The position numbers and the translations under genes were made by a program. Shown here in pieces: positions 23,701-35,939 of a DNA stretch of 64,000 nt. Numbering within the stretch: the stretch's first letter is position 1; every line of letters starts with the position of its first letter. The notes beneath the pieces are model-generated. The model had not been told where the DNA came from and made no database searches. It worked only from the letters and a program-made list of their open reading frames with translations. The stretch is from Gambelia wislizenii (taxonomy: Eukaryota > Chordata > Lepidosauria > Squamata > Crotaphytidae): positions 444,098,687 to 444,162,686 of the forward strand of contig JAUMIR010000001.1 in NCBI GenBank assembly GCA_030847615.1, read 5' to 3'.

Positions 23701-26700
23701 GACTGGAGCCAGCATGGGACTCGTATCAGGAAGCAATACAGTAGTGTGATATTTTTTTCATTTCATTTTTTTCATTTCTCAGACACTGGGGAAAGAGGAT
23801 GTTAGAACTGGATTCCTATCCTTGTAAAGGTGGAGAGAAATGTGACATTTCAAGGGTAGCTGAGGTAGTGCATTCACTGCTCTCCAGCAGGACTTCCATT
23901 TTCCTGTACTAGACCTAGGTCTTGAAAGAATAGCAGGTGTTTAGCATACACTTGAACTAGAGAAAATTTGGTTGAGATTGGTACTTTTAGGCTAGTTCTA
24001 GTACTATTGAGACATCAATAGTACACTTCCACCTCTTTTTGCTTTATGGGTTTTGTGCGGGTTTTGTGCCTATTAGTGTATTTGTGACTGGAGGTTGATA
24101 CTAAACTGAAAGATGAGTGTGTATAAATAAATGTGCCACTTTACAAAATTTTGGACAGTCCTCCTAATTTCTCAGGAGTAGGGCAAGACCAAGGACTGAT
24201 GCGCCTTTGTGGAATTGGAAGTCATTCACTGGTCTGTGTGGCTATAATGCAAAGTACATCTTCATGCTATGAATAAAGCATTCACTGTGACAGCTCTTGG
24301 GGGGGGGCAGGTGGAGCTTTGAATCAAGTGTGTTCACAGCAATAGTTTTATCATGGACTGCACCATAGCTCTTAACACAGAATCTGCCCCTGCCCTTGCT
24401 AAGATTTGGACATTGATTCTTAGGCACAGACTTGAGAAATTCTCTGGCACAATGCAATCCAGTTAGAGTTATGTGGGATTTAGCCATATTGAACATTAGG
24501 GAAGTGTGGTGTAAGTGCCTCAGGTTTTAAAAAAACAGCATAAATGTACACTTCGGTGATGGACCAGAGAAAAATAGTAAAAGTCAAGTGGCTGCTCGGC
24601 AACATGTGCCAGTGTAGAAGCAACGTGATTAATACTGGAATTCACACAGTAGCAGAATTAAGAGTAAAGTAAAATCTGATATGAATAATTATATAATTAC
24701 ATAATATAATGAATAATTATATTAGTAATTTGCCTTTAAAGTTATATTATGGTGTCAGAAGACTATGCTGCTGTAGTAACTATATCTCCTTTGTGTCTCC
24801 AGTACCAGGTGTTGCTGAATTTGCAGCTTCTTTTAAAAGTGTAAGTAATTTCTAACATGGATTTATGGTTGCATTGTGTACATATCTATGCAGAAGTAAA
24901 GTGAGGCTTTCTTCCAGCTAAGTGTGTATCAGATTGCAATCTTAGTCTTAATTCATTCTTCTGCTTGCTTTTCTTGCTTTGGGATCCTGTTAAACAAGAC
25001 ATAAAAGTATTACATTTTAAATTAAATATAATTTTACATAAACATATATACAGCCATTGCCTCTAGATACTCACTGTAGATTTGTTGTAGACAGGACATT
25101 CCAGTAACGGAAGGGCTCTTTCCATTCATAAAATGGTCTAATATCCAGCAGATGCTCTTTGAACGAGAAATAGCAGTGAGAAGGTTTTTTGGTTTTTTTT
25201 TGGCCAATTCCTTTTGCTTCCTCTTTGCAACTTCTCACACTACTACTCTACAAGGTTCCCAGTCCTCTGGAGCAACTTTTCAGGGGGCTGCTGAGGGGAA
25301 AAGGAATTGGGTGAAATTGCTTCTTACCCTTCTTTCATCACAAGTATGAAGTTATAAGTATGAAGTTTCAAATTGTAAGCACATATCCAGTACTGTGTGA
25401 ATATACATATATTTTGCTGCCATTAGGCTTTTGAGATACCTGATATGTTCGTTGAGATAGAACAAAGACACCTTATTAAATACAGGAAGCTGAACTCAAA
25501 CTTTCTGTAGGCTAGTAAGATACCACAGTGATACCATGGATGATGCTACTATTAGAAAGGATACAGTATCAGATTTTGGGGTGTTATTAAAAGGCAGCAA
25601 ATTGGCAGGTATTTTATTTATTATATTTTCAATACTGTTTTGTCATTACAGTTGTCCCTTCACATTCACTGGGGTTTGGTTCCAGGACCCCCCGTGAATA
25701 CCCAAATCCGTGAATACTCAAGTCCCATTATATGCAATGGCATAGCAAAATGGTGTCCCTTATATAAGATGGCAAAAACAAGGTTTGCTTTTTGGATTAT
25801 TATTTTTTAAAGAATATTTTCAAGCCATGAATACTTAAATCCATGAATGCCAAATCTGTGATTATGGAAGGACAACTGTATATTTAAATTTTATGCCTCA
25901 GACCTCAAAGTGCCTTGGGTCATCTCTGACATTTGCATATTTTGGTTGTAAGCTTAGTATTGATCATATTGAAGGATAGGACAAATAACCTTATTCAAAA
26001 GATTTTTAAATTGCAAAATTCTTGAATTATTCTCATTAAATAATAGGTTCAAGTTTTTTACTATGAAAAATATAAAGTTCCTAATGTTCTGCACAGTGAT
26101 ATAGTGAGACTGCAAGTTAACTATGGGGAATCCTTCATAGTGTTTGGCATAGTGAAACAGCAGTTTTAAAACAAACACTGGGATGACTTAGTTTTTCTTA
26201 AATTGGAATGACTATGTTTTTCATACATAGGGAAGTAAAGGCATGGGTTAAAAAATAAAACACCTCAGCCATGTTGCTTTGAGCTAAGTTTATTTACTCT
26301 GTCCAGTGTGGACACAGGTAAAATGTATCTTGCATACAGCTGAAGTAGAATGTTTGGTTGAAATGGAGTTTGGCATTCTTGGTTTAGTGAATATTACATA
26401 TTTTAAACGTAATTTTATGGCTTCTGTTTAATGAAGGAAACAGATTATCACAATCTTGCTTTGTGTGTGCATCTCTTTTTTTAAAGTCCATCACCAGTTC
26501 TCCTCCCAAATGGATGGCTGAATTAGAAAATGATGATATTGACATGTTAAAAGGTGAGTTTCTCTTGTCAAGAGCTTGATGAGAATTCTACTTCCATGGA
26601 ATTAGCAAGGCCTGTGTTTGTCTAAAAGCAACAGAAGCGAATAAAAATTTGTTTTTCTCTTCATAGAAAGGATTATAAAATTGCTTGCCTTTATGAAATG

Positions 26701-28127
26701 TTTGCCCAAGGTATATTTCTTCTCCTGGGAAGAAATCAATATTATTGTATGATTGTGACATCCTTTAGGTATAAAATTCTTGAAATGACTTAAAAGAGGT
26801 TTGAAAAAAGATGTATCTATGCATTGTACACTTCTGAATGGATGTTACTAGTAATGAAAGCAGATTGCACTTAGACACAAGGCTCTAAGGAAAGCCTAAG
26901 CAAATTACATTAAGTATAGAAAATAAAAAAGGTGTCCATCTTTGTGAAGTGTTGTAACATAACACTAGACCTTTTAATGGCAAATTTATGAACTTGCTTC
27001 TAGGCATGTCATATTTTCAGAATTTTTAATAGATGCCGTGGTCATGTTGAGAGTCAGTGTGGTTTGAGTGTTGGACTATAGCATTAGAGACCAGGATTCG
27101 AATCCCTGCTCAGCCATGAAAACCCACTGGGTGACCTTGGGCAAGTGACATTCTCTCAGCCTCAGAGAAGAACTAAGGCATTGGCAACCCTTCTTTAAAC
27201 AAATCTAGCCAAGCAAACTCCATGATGCATTCACCTTAGAATTGCCATAAGCCAGAAACAAGTTGAAGGCACACAACAGGAACTGGTCATGCCATTTTTA
27301 TCCCAAAAAGACAAGTATGGGCCAGCATGTACAGAATGTGATGATTATACCCACTGTGCTTCTGTTACAGGTTTCATGCTGGAAGAGAATGTGTGTGAAA
27401 GAGAGTGAGCAGAATTTTTAAGTGTTGGCCTCATTTCAAATCTCTTCCTATCTTTACGTAGCTTATCTCTTTTTTGAAAGGTCTGTCAACTTAATATTCC
27501 TGGTTTTGTAGTTTGCATCCATATGTATTAGGGATGGTGACAGCTTTTTTTCCTTTATAGCCAACATGATAGCATGACAAGTAGCGTATATCCAATGTGA
27601 TAGCATGATAGAAGTTCCTTTCTTCTCACCTCTGCAGTACTTGAGATTTCCCAAAAACTAGTTCTGGAGGATTTTTGAGCCTCCTAGAGAATACTTTTGA
27701 GGTGAGGGAGGGGCCTTCAGTGGGAAGGGAAGATTGCTCTACATCCACTTGATTCTACAGCTCTGCCAGTGAAAGTCCATTGATGAATCTTTCCCATAAT
27801 ATTTAATTTACATTGCCTTTTAATGCACTATGTTTATAGACATGAATGTATAAGTTTGCATCCAGCAATAGCAGAAAGCTATGATCTTAAATGGTCCAGA
27901 TGAGTGATAGTGTAAAAAAATTAAACTTTATAAGAAATGGCAGTTTGTATGATAGAGTAATGATGGTGATATTGATACAACATGAAGGATGATTCTAAGT
28001 ATTGAACGGCAAGTACTATTAACCCATCATCTCTTCATTTTAGAGCTGGGCAGTCTCACGACAGCTAATCTAATGGAAAAGGTACGAGGTTTACAAAATC
28101 TGGCGTATCAGTTGGGACTGGATGAAT
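20682..28127 (+). CDS. LIN52: LIN52, DREAM/MuvB core complex subunit (5 of presumably 6 exons)
   Basis: LIN52 joins LIN9, LIN37, LIN54 and RBBP4 in the nuclear MuvB core, which represses cell-cycle genes with p130/p107 and E2F4 (DREAM) and activates mitotic genes with B-MYB. Coding segments 20682-20700, 22979-23053, 24803-24840, 26487-26553 and 28044-28127 have GT/AG borders and compatible phases. They give about 94 residues of a ~116-residue family. Residues 14-20 (LLSFEKL) are the LxSxExL pocket-protein motif. RASP (residues 22-25) holds the Ser equivalent to human Ser28, the DYRK1A site. An in-frame TGA at 20670-20672 fixes the first ATG. The short C-terminal exon was not located to the right. 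Divergent neighbour: ALDH6A1. Confidence 0.97.
20701..22060. other. LIN52 intron 1, promoter-proximal part
   Basis: No coding or well-recognised repeat sequence. A short (AAT)n run is at about 20820-20840, and a block at about 21140-21400 keeps antisense open frames without known similarity. Confidence 0.5.
22085..22175 (+). mobile_element. L2-like 3' tail fragment
   Basis: TTAGCCGCCTTGAGTCTCAT then GGAAAGACAGGATAGAAATT match the terminal motif of L2-like LINEs and their SINE partners. Confidence 0.55.
22979..23053 (+). CDS. LIN52: LIN52 coding exon 2 (pocket-binding motif, DYRK1A site)
   Basis: After acceptor TGTTTTAG it completes Gly, then encodes TDLEASLLSFEKLDRASPDL and WPEQ plus one base, donor GTAAGT. 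It holds the LxSxExL motif and the RASP phosphosite. Confidence 0.97.
23054..24802. other. LIN52 intron 2
   Basis: A 1.75-kb GT-AG intron. I see no repeat family I can name. Open frames at 23125-23556 (plus) and 24242-24496 (minus) have no recognised similarity. Confidence 0.6.
24803..24840 (+). CDS. LIN52: LIN52 coding exon 3 (38-bp microexon-like)
   Basis: After acceptor TGTCTCCAG it completes Leu and encodes PGVAEFAASFKS, donor GTAAGT. It is too short to find without the family protein, but both splice sites and phases fit. Confidence 0.95.
25649..25878 (-). mobile_element. Tigger-like MITE, short form, inverted
   Basis: CAGTTGTCCCTTCACATTCA to GGAAGGACAACTG with TA at 25647-25648 and 25879-25880. 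It is the inverted copy of the 16653-16866 and 19271-19498 elements, with the shared CAATGGCATAGCAAAATGG interior. Confidence 0.88.
26487..26553 (+). CDS. LIN52: LIN52 coding exon 4
   Basis: After acceptor TTTAAAG, phase 0, it encodes SITSSPPKWMAELENDDIDM then LK and one base, donor GTGAGT. The first residue is Ser where human has Pro. Confidence 0.96.
27046..27285 (+). mobile_element. tRNA-derived SINE, plus strand
   Basis: A-box-like AGTGTGGTTTGAGTGTTGGA and B-box GATTCGAATCC, then CCCACTGGGTGACCTTGGGC. It ends GCCATAAGCCAGAAACAAGT and TGAAGGCACACAACAGG. Same family as 14388-14572 and 53027-53243. Confidence 0.85.
27290..28043. other. LIN52 intron 4, right part
   Basis: No recognised feature, ending in the exon 5 acceptor CTTCATTTTAG. 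Confidence 0.6.
28044..28127 (+). CDS. LIN52: LIN52 coding exon 5
   Basis: Completes Glu and encodes LGSLTTANLMEKVRGLQNLA then YQLGLDE plus one base, donor GTGAGT. This is the conserved helix that contacts the MuvB core partners. Confidence 0.97.
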
Positions 28128-28252
28128 GTGAGTACTGTGCAAAACATCTTCTGTTTCAAAGCTTCAATATTGTTTCTAAACATAGCAATAGAGTAATTGC
28201 ATGAAAGTTAGGAACATCCATGCTATTGTATTTCTGATCTGTAAGTATGGTT

Positions 28253-28665
28253 GTGAAAACTGGACATCGTGGAAAGCTAACAGGAAGAGAATCAGCTCAT
28301 TTGAAATGTGGTGCTAGAGAAGAGTTCTAGCATGGACTGCCAAAAAGACAAATAAATGGTTTGAGAGCAAATCAAGCCTAACCTCTCCCTAGAAGCCAAA
28401 ATTGCTAAACTGAGGATATTGTACTTTGGACATATCACGAGACAATATGACTCATTAGAAAAGACAGTAATGCCTGGTAAGGTGGAAGGTGGTAGAAAAA
28501 ACAGGAGAACCCCGTTACAGGTAGATAGATTCAATCAAGGAAGCCATGACCCTGAGTTTGCAAAACCGTAGTAGGGCTGTAAATAATAGGATTTCTTGGA
28601 AGTCTCTCATTTGTATCACCGTTAAGTCAAAGCCATCTTGACAGACGTTAACAACAATAACAACA
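28253..28665 (+). mobile_element. BovB (RTE clade) LINE 3' end
   Basis: TCATTTGAAATGTGGTGCTA, TGGACTGCCAAAAAGACAAA, CTTTGGACATATCACGAGAC and AAGGAAGCCATGACCCTGAG follow the C-terminal RT and 3' UTR of BovB. The ending GTTAAGTCAAAGCCATCTTG, with AACAACAATAACAAC, fits its short microsatellite tail. Stops interrupt the frame. BovB is abundant in squamates. Confidence 0.8.
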
Positions 28666-28669
28666 AACT

Positions 28670-29780
28670 GCAGGAAGTCTTTATATGCTTAATAAAGATG
28701 TGTGGTGCATATAACATGCTGGAATGTATGTGGCTAAGTCACCATAAAGATAATCGGGACTGGCTACACATTCCTAGTTTTTATTTCTAGTTTGTAGTAT
28801 TTCATTTTCCTTGTCAGTGGTGCCTCATACCACTATGAAGGGGAAGGGAGTCATCCATTTGAGTGAGATGAGTCTCTGTCTTTCCCTGTTCTGCTCCTGA
28901 TGCCGAAGCAGTTAAAGTGTGTTGGCTTACTGGTCCTTCTGACAGTTAGCTCCAGCCTGTAAATAAGGGTGGAGAATTGCAGACTGGGGCTGTTTTTGTG
29001 CCCCACAGCTCTCCTAGACTGCCTGTTTTCTAACATAAAAAGGTGAATTGGCATACCTAGACATTTCTGGGAGTAGCAATTGACCTCTTAAATATTCTTC
29101 AGGGCTCCATTGCACTGTTTAACATTTTTTAAATTTGGGGGGGGGGTTAATCCAGAAGAGGGCTTCTGTCACTTCTGGTTTTGCTTTTTTTTTTTTTTGG
29201 CAACCCACATTGTACCTAGAGAGTCATGGAGCAGAAAAACAGCCTTCAAACCCACCAAAGTTGTCCCACTCCTGTTGTAAATAGTGGAACTTTTGGAGTC
29301 GTAATCAGTGATCATAAAATAAATATTAAACTCACACATTCTAATGCATCTGATGCAACATAGAGTCTTTGCTTTGTCAATGAAAATCTTAAAGCATTCT
29401 GGGTGCTTCTTAAGGTTTTTGTTAGTAATGAGTTCTGAATATGCTGGTTGTGTTGAAGCTTCATTTCTCTTGAATGTATTATTTTTCCTTTTTCATGCTT
29501 CTGTAAAAGGTTTTATGGGGTGTTGTGATGTTAGGAAATATGGCGTGATTCTCAAATATGTGTACTTTAATTTTTCAGCTAAAACTCACTGGCTGGTATA
29601 ACTACCAGTGATCTCAGTCACTCAAAGTTATCTTTTCCAAACATTGCCTTCTTATCATTATTTATATAGTTCTCCCCCGCCCCAAAGTACTTTACATAAG
29701 ACAAAAAGGGCAAACCCTCTCTACTACTAGGAATCAAAACCAGTAGTTTCCATATTGTGTTTTAGAGCATTGGTTCTCAA
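28670..29780. other. LIN52 intron 5, first unassigned stretch
   Basis: No recognised gene. Homopolymer runs near 29140 and 29188. Confidence 0.4.
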
Positions 29781-29929
29781 CCCTTGGCCATCTAGGTGTC
29801 TTTGTATTCAGTTTCTGGAATCCCTTACCATTGGCATTGCTGGCTTGGCCTTCTGAGAGTTGAAGTCCAAAAGACATGAGGTACCAAAAATTAAACACTC
29901 CCACACGAGGAACCAGAGGTTCTAGGAAT

Positions 29930-30018
29930 TAGGAACACTGGGGATCCTTAGCTGCCTTGAATCCCATTTTTGGAGAAAAGTGGGATATAATTACAATAAA
30001 TAAATAAATAAATAAACA
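29930..30018 (+). mobile_element. L2-like 3' tail with AAAT repeats
   Basis: TAGCTGCCTTGAATCCCATT, TTTGGAGAAAAGTGGGATAT and a TAAATAAATAAATAAA tail. Confidence 0.65.
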
Positions 30019-30326
30019 AGCTTATCAGGGGCTTATAAATATGAGTTTCAGTTATGATGAACTAATTTTCAGAGAGAGCTTACCCATCACTTCTCAGTCT
30101 TCTCAGTGAGCCACAGCGGACCTGGACATGTTTCATTTGATTTGAGTGGGCCAGATAAATAAACATTTTTGCTGCAAATTAACAGAGAAAGAGTTTCTAT
30201 TAGGGAAGACAAAAACTGGGGAGAGAGAGCATTATACCTCAAGGAAGGGAAGCAGCATTGATAATAGACTACATGATAGTTAATTACAGACTACAAGTCT
30301 TTTTCAGCCAGCAGTTTCTTTTATTA

Positions 30327-31640
30327 CGAGGTCTGTCTATTAAATAACGAGACTGTGTTTCTACCTTTCAGACAAATCAGGGAAAACTGATTGTGAACGC
30401 TTGAGTGGTGACCTAGAACATGTCTGAACCTGCATGGCAAACATCAACATTCTCAGCCATTTAGTTAATTGTCAGTCGTCATTTAAAGCAGCTGTGTTGT
30501 CTCTTGTGTGCCAGAAAAATGCTAAGTTTAAAAGTTGAGCAACATGTCAATTTGAAATTTTTAGTAAAATGAACAAGACACCAATGGAATCTTTTCAAAT
30601 GCTTACTGAGGCCTACAGGGAAAACTGCATCTCATGCGCATGTGTTTGAATGACACAAAAGATTCAGAGAAGGATATAAGAATGTGGAAGATGATGAAGG
30701 CCCTGGACGACCTTCCACTTCAAGAACCAAAGACATTGTGGAAAAAATGAGCCAGATTGTTCAAGGAGACCGCCGACTCAGTGTCTGAATGACAGCTGAA
30801 GCCGTGAACATTGACAAAGACACTGCGTGGAAAATTTTGCATGAGGATCTCAACATGAGAAAAGTTTGTGCCAAGATGCTCCCTAGGGTTCTCACACCAG
30901 AGCAAAAAGAATGCTACAAGGAAGTTTGCACTGACATTCTGCAGCAACTTGAGGTGGACCAAACCTTTTTCAAAAAGTCATCACTTGTGATGAAACCTGG
31001 ATCTTCCAGTACGATCCTGAGACAAAATGACAGTCAATACACTGGAAAACACCATCATCACCAAGAATGAAATAAGCACATCAAAGCAAGTCTACATTCA
31101 AAGCCATGCTCATTGGTTTTTTTGACATCAAGGGTGTAATTTTGGCAAAATGGGTTCCAGAAGGCAGAACAGTGAACCAGCAATATTATAAAGAAGTTTT
31201 GACAAAGCTGAGAGAGAGTCAGCAAAAAAGGGCCAGGACTGTGGGAAAATGGTTCCATTCTTCATCAAGGCAGTGCACCTCCTCACACAGCACTTTCTGT
31301 GAAGCAGTTTTTGGCTGATAAACACGTTACTACACTTGAACATCCTCCATATTTGGCAGATTTGGCACCATTTCACCTTTTCCTTTTCCCTAAAGTGAAA
31401 CCAGTGCTTAAAGGAACACGTTTTGCATCAATTGATGCAGTAAAGAAGAAAACAGCAGATGTGTTGAAACAGCTGACAGAAACTGATCTGCTCCACACCT
31501 TTGTCCAGTAGAAAACAAGATTGCGTCGGTGTGTGAGTGTGAATAGGGAGTATATTAAAGGGGACAAGCATTAGAATTGTAATACACATAAATAAAAACA
31601 GGTTATTGTATCAGTCTCATTATTTAATAGACAGACCTTA
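30327..31640 (+). mobile_element. mariner-family DNA transposon (decayed, full length)
   Basis: A 1.31-kb element with inverted ends (GAGGTCTGTCTATTAAATAA at the left; the right end complement differs at few positions). TA is at 30325-30326 and 31641-31642. Size, ends, TA duplication and the enclosed transposase remnant all fit mariner. It lies in LIN52 intron 5 in the gene's orientation. Confidence 0.93.
30530..31511 (+). pseudogene. mariner transposase (inactive)
   Basis: Mariner motifs are visible across frames: DETWIFQYDPETK with the first catalytic Asp near 30990-31030, FFDIKGVILAKWVPEGRTVN then QQYYKEVLTKLRE at 31120-31215, and LHQGSAPPHTA near 31262-31295. The last matches the family block that normally carries the second Asp, which is Gly here. 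YLADLAPFHLF near 31350-31380 lacks the residues that normally include the third Asp. TGA codons at about 30786 and 31028 also interrupt the frame. The enzyme is certainly dead. Confidence 0.9.
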
Positions 31641-31644
31641 TATT

Positions 31645-33075
31645 TCATACTCTTGTGTACATTCAGTATTGAATTATATAGATTTTTGTGGTCATCAACT
31701 AAGTGTCCATTGCTTGGTATTTCTCAAGAAGAAACATAAACAAGTTGTCAGGACTGTGAAAGATAACTCCAGCATAAGTAACATTTATGTGAAATCATTT
31801 TCTCAGTATGAGCCTTCTGTCTTTGCTTTTCTGGCGTAGAGAAAACGAGTCTAGGGTGGGAACAGTTACTGTAACAAATCATGTTTACTAATGTAATCTT
31901 CCCCTTCTTTCACTATCATATAAATCACTGGTGCAAGTTGCTGTGGTCCACATAGCTGGCATAACTGGATTATATAGCTCTAGCTTTTTTCCATGAAAGT
32001 ATTTGATTCTGCTATACCCACTGTTCCTTCTCTGAACTGTGTAACAGCATGTTCTATGCTGCATCCTATCAACCAGGAGTGGAGAGACTCTTAAAACTAT
32101 TCTGATGAAAGTCAGTGACCAATTGTACTCCCCAAATTTGATTTCAAATCACTAAAACCCCTTTAAATCAATCAAAAGATTCTTGCTTCAAGTCACTTTT
32201 CTGATTGGCCAGCAACATGCAGTGGTGTGATCTGCTGCCAGATTTTGCCAGTTGGCTTGTGGCCTGCAGCCCACAGAGCCATCTAGGTTGTTCATCTCTC
32301 TTATACTCTCTTGCCTTGCAGAATGTCAATGGGCCATAGCAGTGCTTACTTATAGGCTCCTGAAAAATCAATGCAATTGAGTAACTGACAGCAATATCCT
32401 GCAGCATACAATTTCTGTGTGTGTTCTCCATGTGATGCAAAGTGCATCTCTTCCATTTCTGGTGACACAGGGAAATGATAACATGAGTCAAAAGTAGTTT
32501 AAGACACTTTTGTTACTTGGACATGAAGTTGCTTTTCCAAGATTAAGGGCTACTTTGTGCAACTCAGATGAGTTGATATAAACATAACAAGATCTACACT
32601 CCAGTGGCCTTTAGGTGGCAGCAGAAGGCCACATAGAATTAAAGATGCTAGAAAGTGCATTTGTACCTTTTTAGATGGACAGTCCTTGGAGGCCTTTTTG
32701 AGTAGCATTCATATTGTGTTTTGTATGTTATTTAAATTTATAAAAATGGTATCAGGTTTATTGCCACCATATAGTAGTTTAAGTAAGTTATATTGCTGTA
32801 TAAATGTTGTTTCTGCTCCTATAAATGTGCACAATTGATGACCATGTACTGGTGTTGGCATCCTCTTTCTGTTTTGTTTTTATTAGAGAGTAGCTAGGAT
32901 CAATTAATCTATAAAGTGTTGAGAATAATTATTTAATCCTTTGTTAGACGTTTGCAGGTTTTGGATTGCAGTTCATTCTTTTTTGTCTCCTGAAATTACC
33001 TTTGAACATTTCTTGGGTGTCTAGCTTTTCAAATAATTCTAGGTTTCATTAAAATTTTAAGCTATCATCACCATC
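31645..33075. other. LIN52 intron 5, unassigned
   Basis: No recognised repeat or gene in about 1.4 kb. Confidence 0.4.
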
Positions 33076-33079
33076 TTCA

Positions 33080-33560
33080 TCTTTATTTATACCCTGGCTT
33101 TACCCTAAAATTGGGATTTGAGGCAGCTTACAAATTAAAATTATTACAATATAGCTAAAACCATACAAGTGGCCAATGTTAAAATAGAATTAAACTGATG
33201 AAAACATTAAAACAATTTTAAACATACTTTAAAGGGTAAAAAGTAGTTACGACAGTACAGTTTAGAACAATACAACAGCCTCTTAAGAGCCCTTTCTTTC
33301 ACTATAATATACTTACTTATACATTAAAATCTTCAATTCTAAAAGCCTGTCAGAATTTTTAAAAAGTATTTTCCTCCTGACAGAAGGACAGCATTCTAAT
33401 ATCCCTGAGATGGTCTATAGCTTGGCCCTAAACTATACAGGGCTTTATAAGCCATTACTAAAGCTTTCAATTGTGTTCAGAAACAGCATGGTAGCCAGTG
33501 GAGCAGTTGGAGCAGGGGAGTTGTACGATCCGTGTAACCTTGAATTATGGCTTTATAGTT
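33080..33560 (-). mobile_element. L2-like LINE 3' UTR remnant, minus strand
   Basis: On the minus strand the end is CTGCCTCAAATCCCAATTTT, AGGGTAAAGCCAGGGTATAA and ATAAAGAT. The upstream part (plus-strand GGGCTTTATAAGCCATTACT and AGCATGGTAGCCAGTGGAGC) resembles conserved segments of L2-like 3' regions. Confidence 0.55.
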
Positions 33561-33564
33561 CAGT

Positions 33565-35720
33565 TTATTAAAGAATAAAATGTTTATCCTCTTTATAAAG
33601 CTGTCACTGTATTTCTGTACTTCCCTCTGACATGAGAGGGAAATGTTCCTTCTCTTTGTGTATGATTGCTGATTTCACCTGAAGTTATTTTCCTACGGCC
33701 TGCAATCCTGTACTCCACAGGAATGTATCCCATGGGCTGTCAGATGGAGTGGAGTTTCCTCTCTTCCTGCAATTTATACAGTGGCTTTCATTCAGATTTC
33801 CCCAAATTAACAAGGGTAAACCCTGAAACAAATAGCAATAGCAGAAAGAAGATTACTTAACTCTCAAAACTTGGCAGAAAGTAAGCAAGAGAAGGGATGA
33901 TCAAATAAGTCCCCTGAAGGACAGCGTTCCATAGTATTGAGACCACCACAGAAAGGACTTTGCTCTTAAGTCTATAAACAGATTTCTGTAAACTTTTTGG
34001 ACAGTTGGTTACCTATTGGGGGATCCCAGTCTCTAAAGCAGTTACATAGAGCTTCTGGCAGCCCTACCAAATCTTAAGGAGGTATAGTAAATAGTTTCAC
34101 TTGTAAGAAGTCAATAAGATTTTCTTTTTTAAAAAATAATAATCTAGACTTCACCGATGAATAGGTGGCAGAGCTTTGTAGTCCATCTGTACTGCTGCCA
34201 GTTTTCCTGCTGGAAAATTACTCAAGCATAAGTAGTAGCAATACATACTGGGTGTCAGCACCATTTCTATAGTCATGGTACAAATGCTGTGCTGGCGGAA
34301 CTCTGTGGCTCAAGTACAGGCTATTAAGTTGGTCTTTAAAAGTCATTGTTCCACAGTTGTAATGGCAATATTGCAAGCACACCACTCTCATCTGGTTGCA
34401 GTCTATTTATGGTTTGTGAGTAACATCTTGTCCTCCACCATCACTTGCCAGCTCATTATAAATATTTGTTTTTGGTTTTTGTATGCAGTAGCCTAGATAG
34501 TACTAGCACATTTGTCCCACAACTGGAACACAACTTTATTGCACCATTTTACCAGCCATGAGGTGGTACCTTAAGTAATAAGCTACAGTTCTGGTCCCCA
34601 CACTGCTACCTGGAACAATGAATAGAAAAGTCTGAGCTTACCTGGTTTAGGTTGCAGATTCCTCCAGTGCAAGGGGTGAACTAAATTGCCTTTGTGATTC
34701 CTCCTAGTGCTTGTAATTTTATGGAAGAAGTTTGGTAAGATTTATCCATGTATACAGTATATGATGTTATATTGAGATAATTGTCCATCACTTGGTAATA
34801 TGCACTTCTAGGCAAGTCATAATAAGGTTGTAACTCACAGGCAGCATCAGGATGCTCACAGGTTACTTAGGTTACTTAGTCCCTGTCACTACTACTCTAC
34901 CAGCCTGAGTGTATGGGGAGGATGGTATCAATTCACCCAAGGTAATTGTGCTTTCTAGAGGCTGGAATTTTTCATTCATTGTGGTGGTGGTGGGGAAAGG
35001 GTCCTCTGTGGACTACATCTTTACATTGGTCTTTGGATTAAGCAATAAATGTTTTCACTGTGGACTACAAAAATGGGTGAGTGCCCATGCAGTCTGTGGG
35101 TCGCTTGGTGCTCAAGAACCTCACTCAGAAACTGATAAGAAAATATAGGCTAAGGCTGGGCAATTTTTTTCCACTCACTGGCATGCCATCCATTCAGGTC
35201 TCTGGCAAGAGTAATTTTCCCTTATCCTGACAGCCTTCTCTGGAAGGAAGAAGGGGATGGCTGAGCGAAAAAGGAATGTATTTGCCCATCACCAGCATGT
35301 AGTCCCCAACATATGGAATGGGACCCTCTACAGCTCCTCACTCCTATCAAGATTACTTGTTGATGACCTGATAGCTAGCATATGGATAAATATACATGTA
35401 GGTCCTGAGGCTCTCTAGTGCAGACTCCATCTTAGAATTCTATCATTTTAGAATTTGGTGTTTCCTTCCATATATTTAAGAAATATATGGTAGCAGAACT
35501 TTCCAGCTTTCTCTTCTCCATTCTAGTGTAATCGGGGGTTGGGTGCTACAATCCCTCTACACAAGAGTATGGTGGTTCCATTTATGCAAGGACAGCTCCC
35601 CTCCACAGACTGTTGCAAACCCCCCAAATCTGGTTTCAAGAGCTTTTGTGTAAGAGGATCTGTAGCACACATACATGCATGCACACCATATGCAGCAAAA
35701 CCTTTGGATTGAAGCTCTGT
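33565..35720. other. LIN52 intron 5, unassigned
   Basis: Mostly unrecognised. 33880-33965 may be more L2-like material. No exon-like frame flanked by splice sites was recognised. Confidence 0.35.
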
Positions 35721-35724
35721 TTAC

Positions 35725-35836
35725 CAGTGGTGCAGAACCTGAGGCCCTCCAGGTATTTTGGCCTCCAACTCCAACAGATCAGGAATTCTGGAGTTGGGGC
35801 CAAAACATCTGGAGGGCCACAGATTATGCACCACTG
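35725..35836. mobile_element. Short palindromic MITE, possibly hAT-type
   Basis: A 112-bp near-palindrome. CAGTGGTGCAGAACCTGAGG at the left pairs with the complement of GGCCACAGATTATGCACCAC and TG at the right. The CAGTGG ends suggest hAT, but only an imperfect GTTTA duplication is seen at the flanks. Confidence 0.55.
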
Positions 35837-35939
35837 GTTTAAAGGAAGTCTGCTGGAGGATTCATTGCTGTTGGAAATGGTCTGTGTTCCCATTGAACTA
35901 ATTTTGTTGAATTTCATCAGCTTGATGGTTTTACTTACA

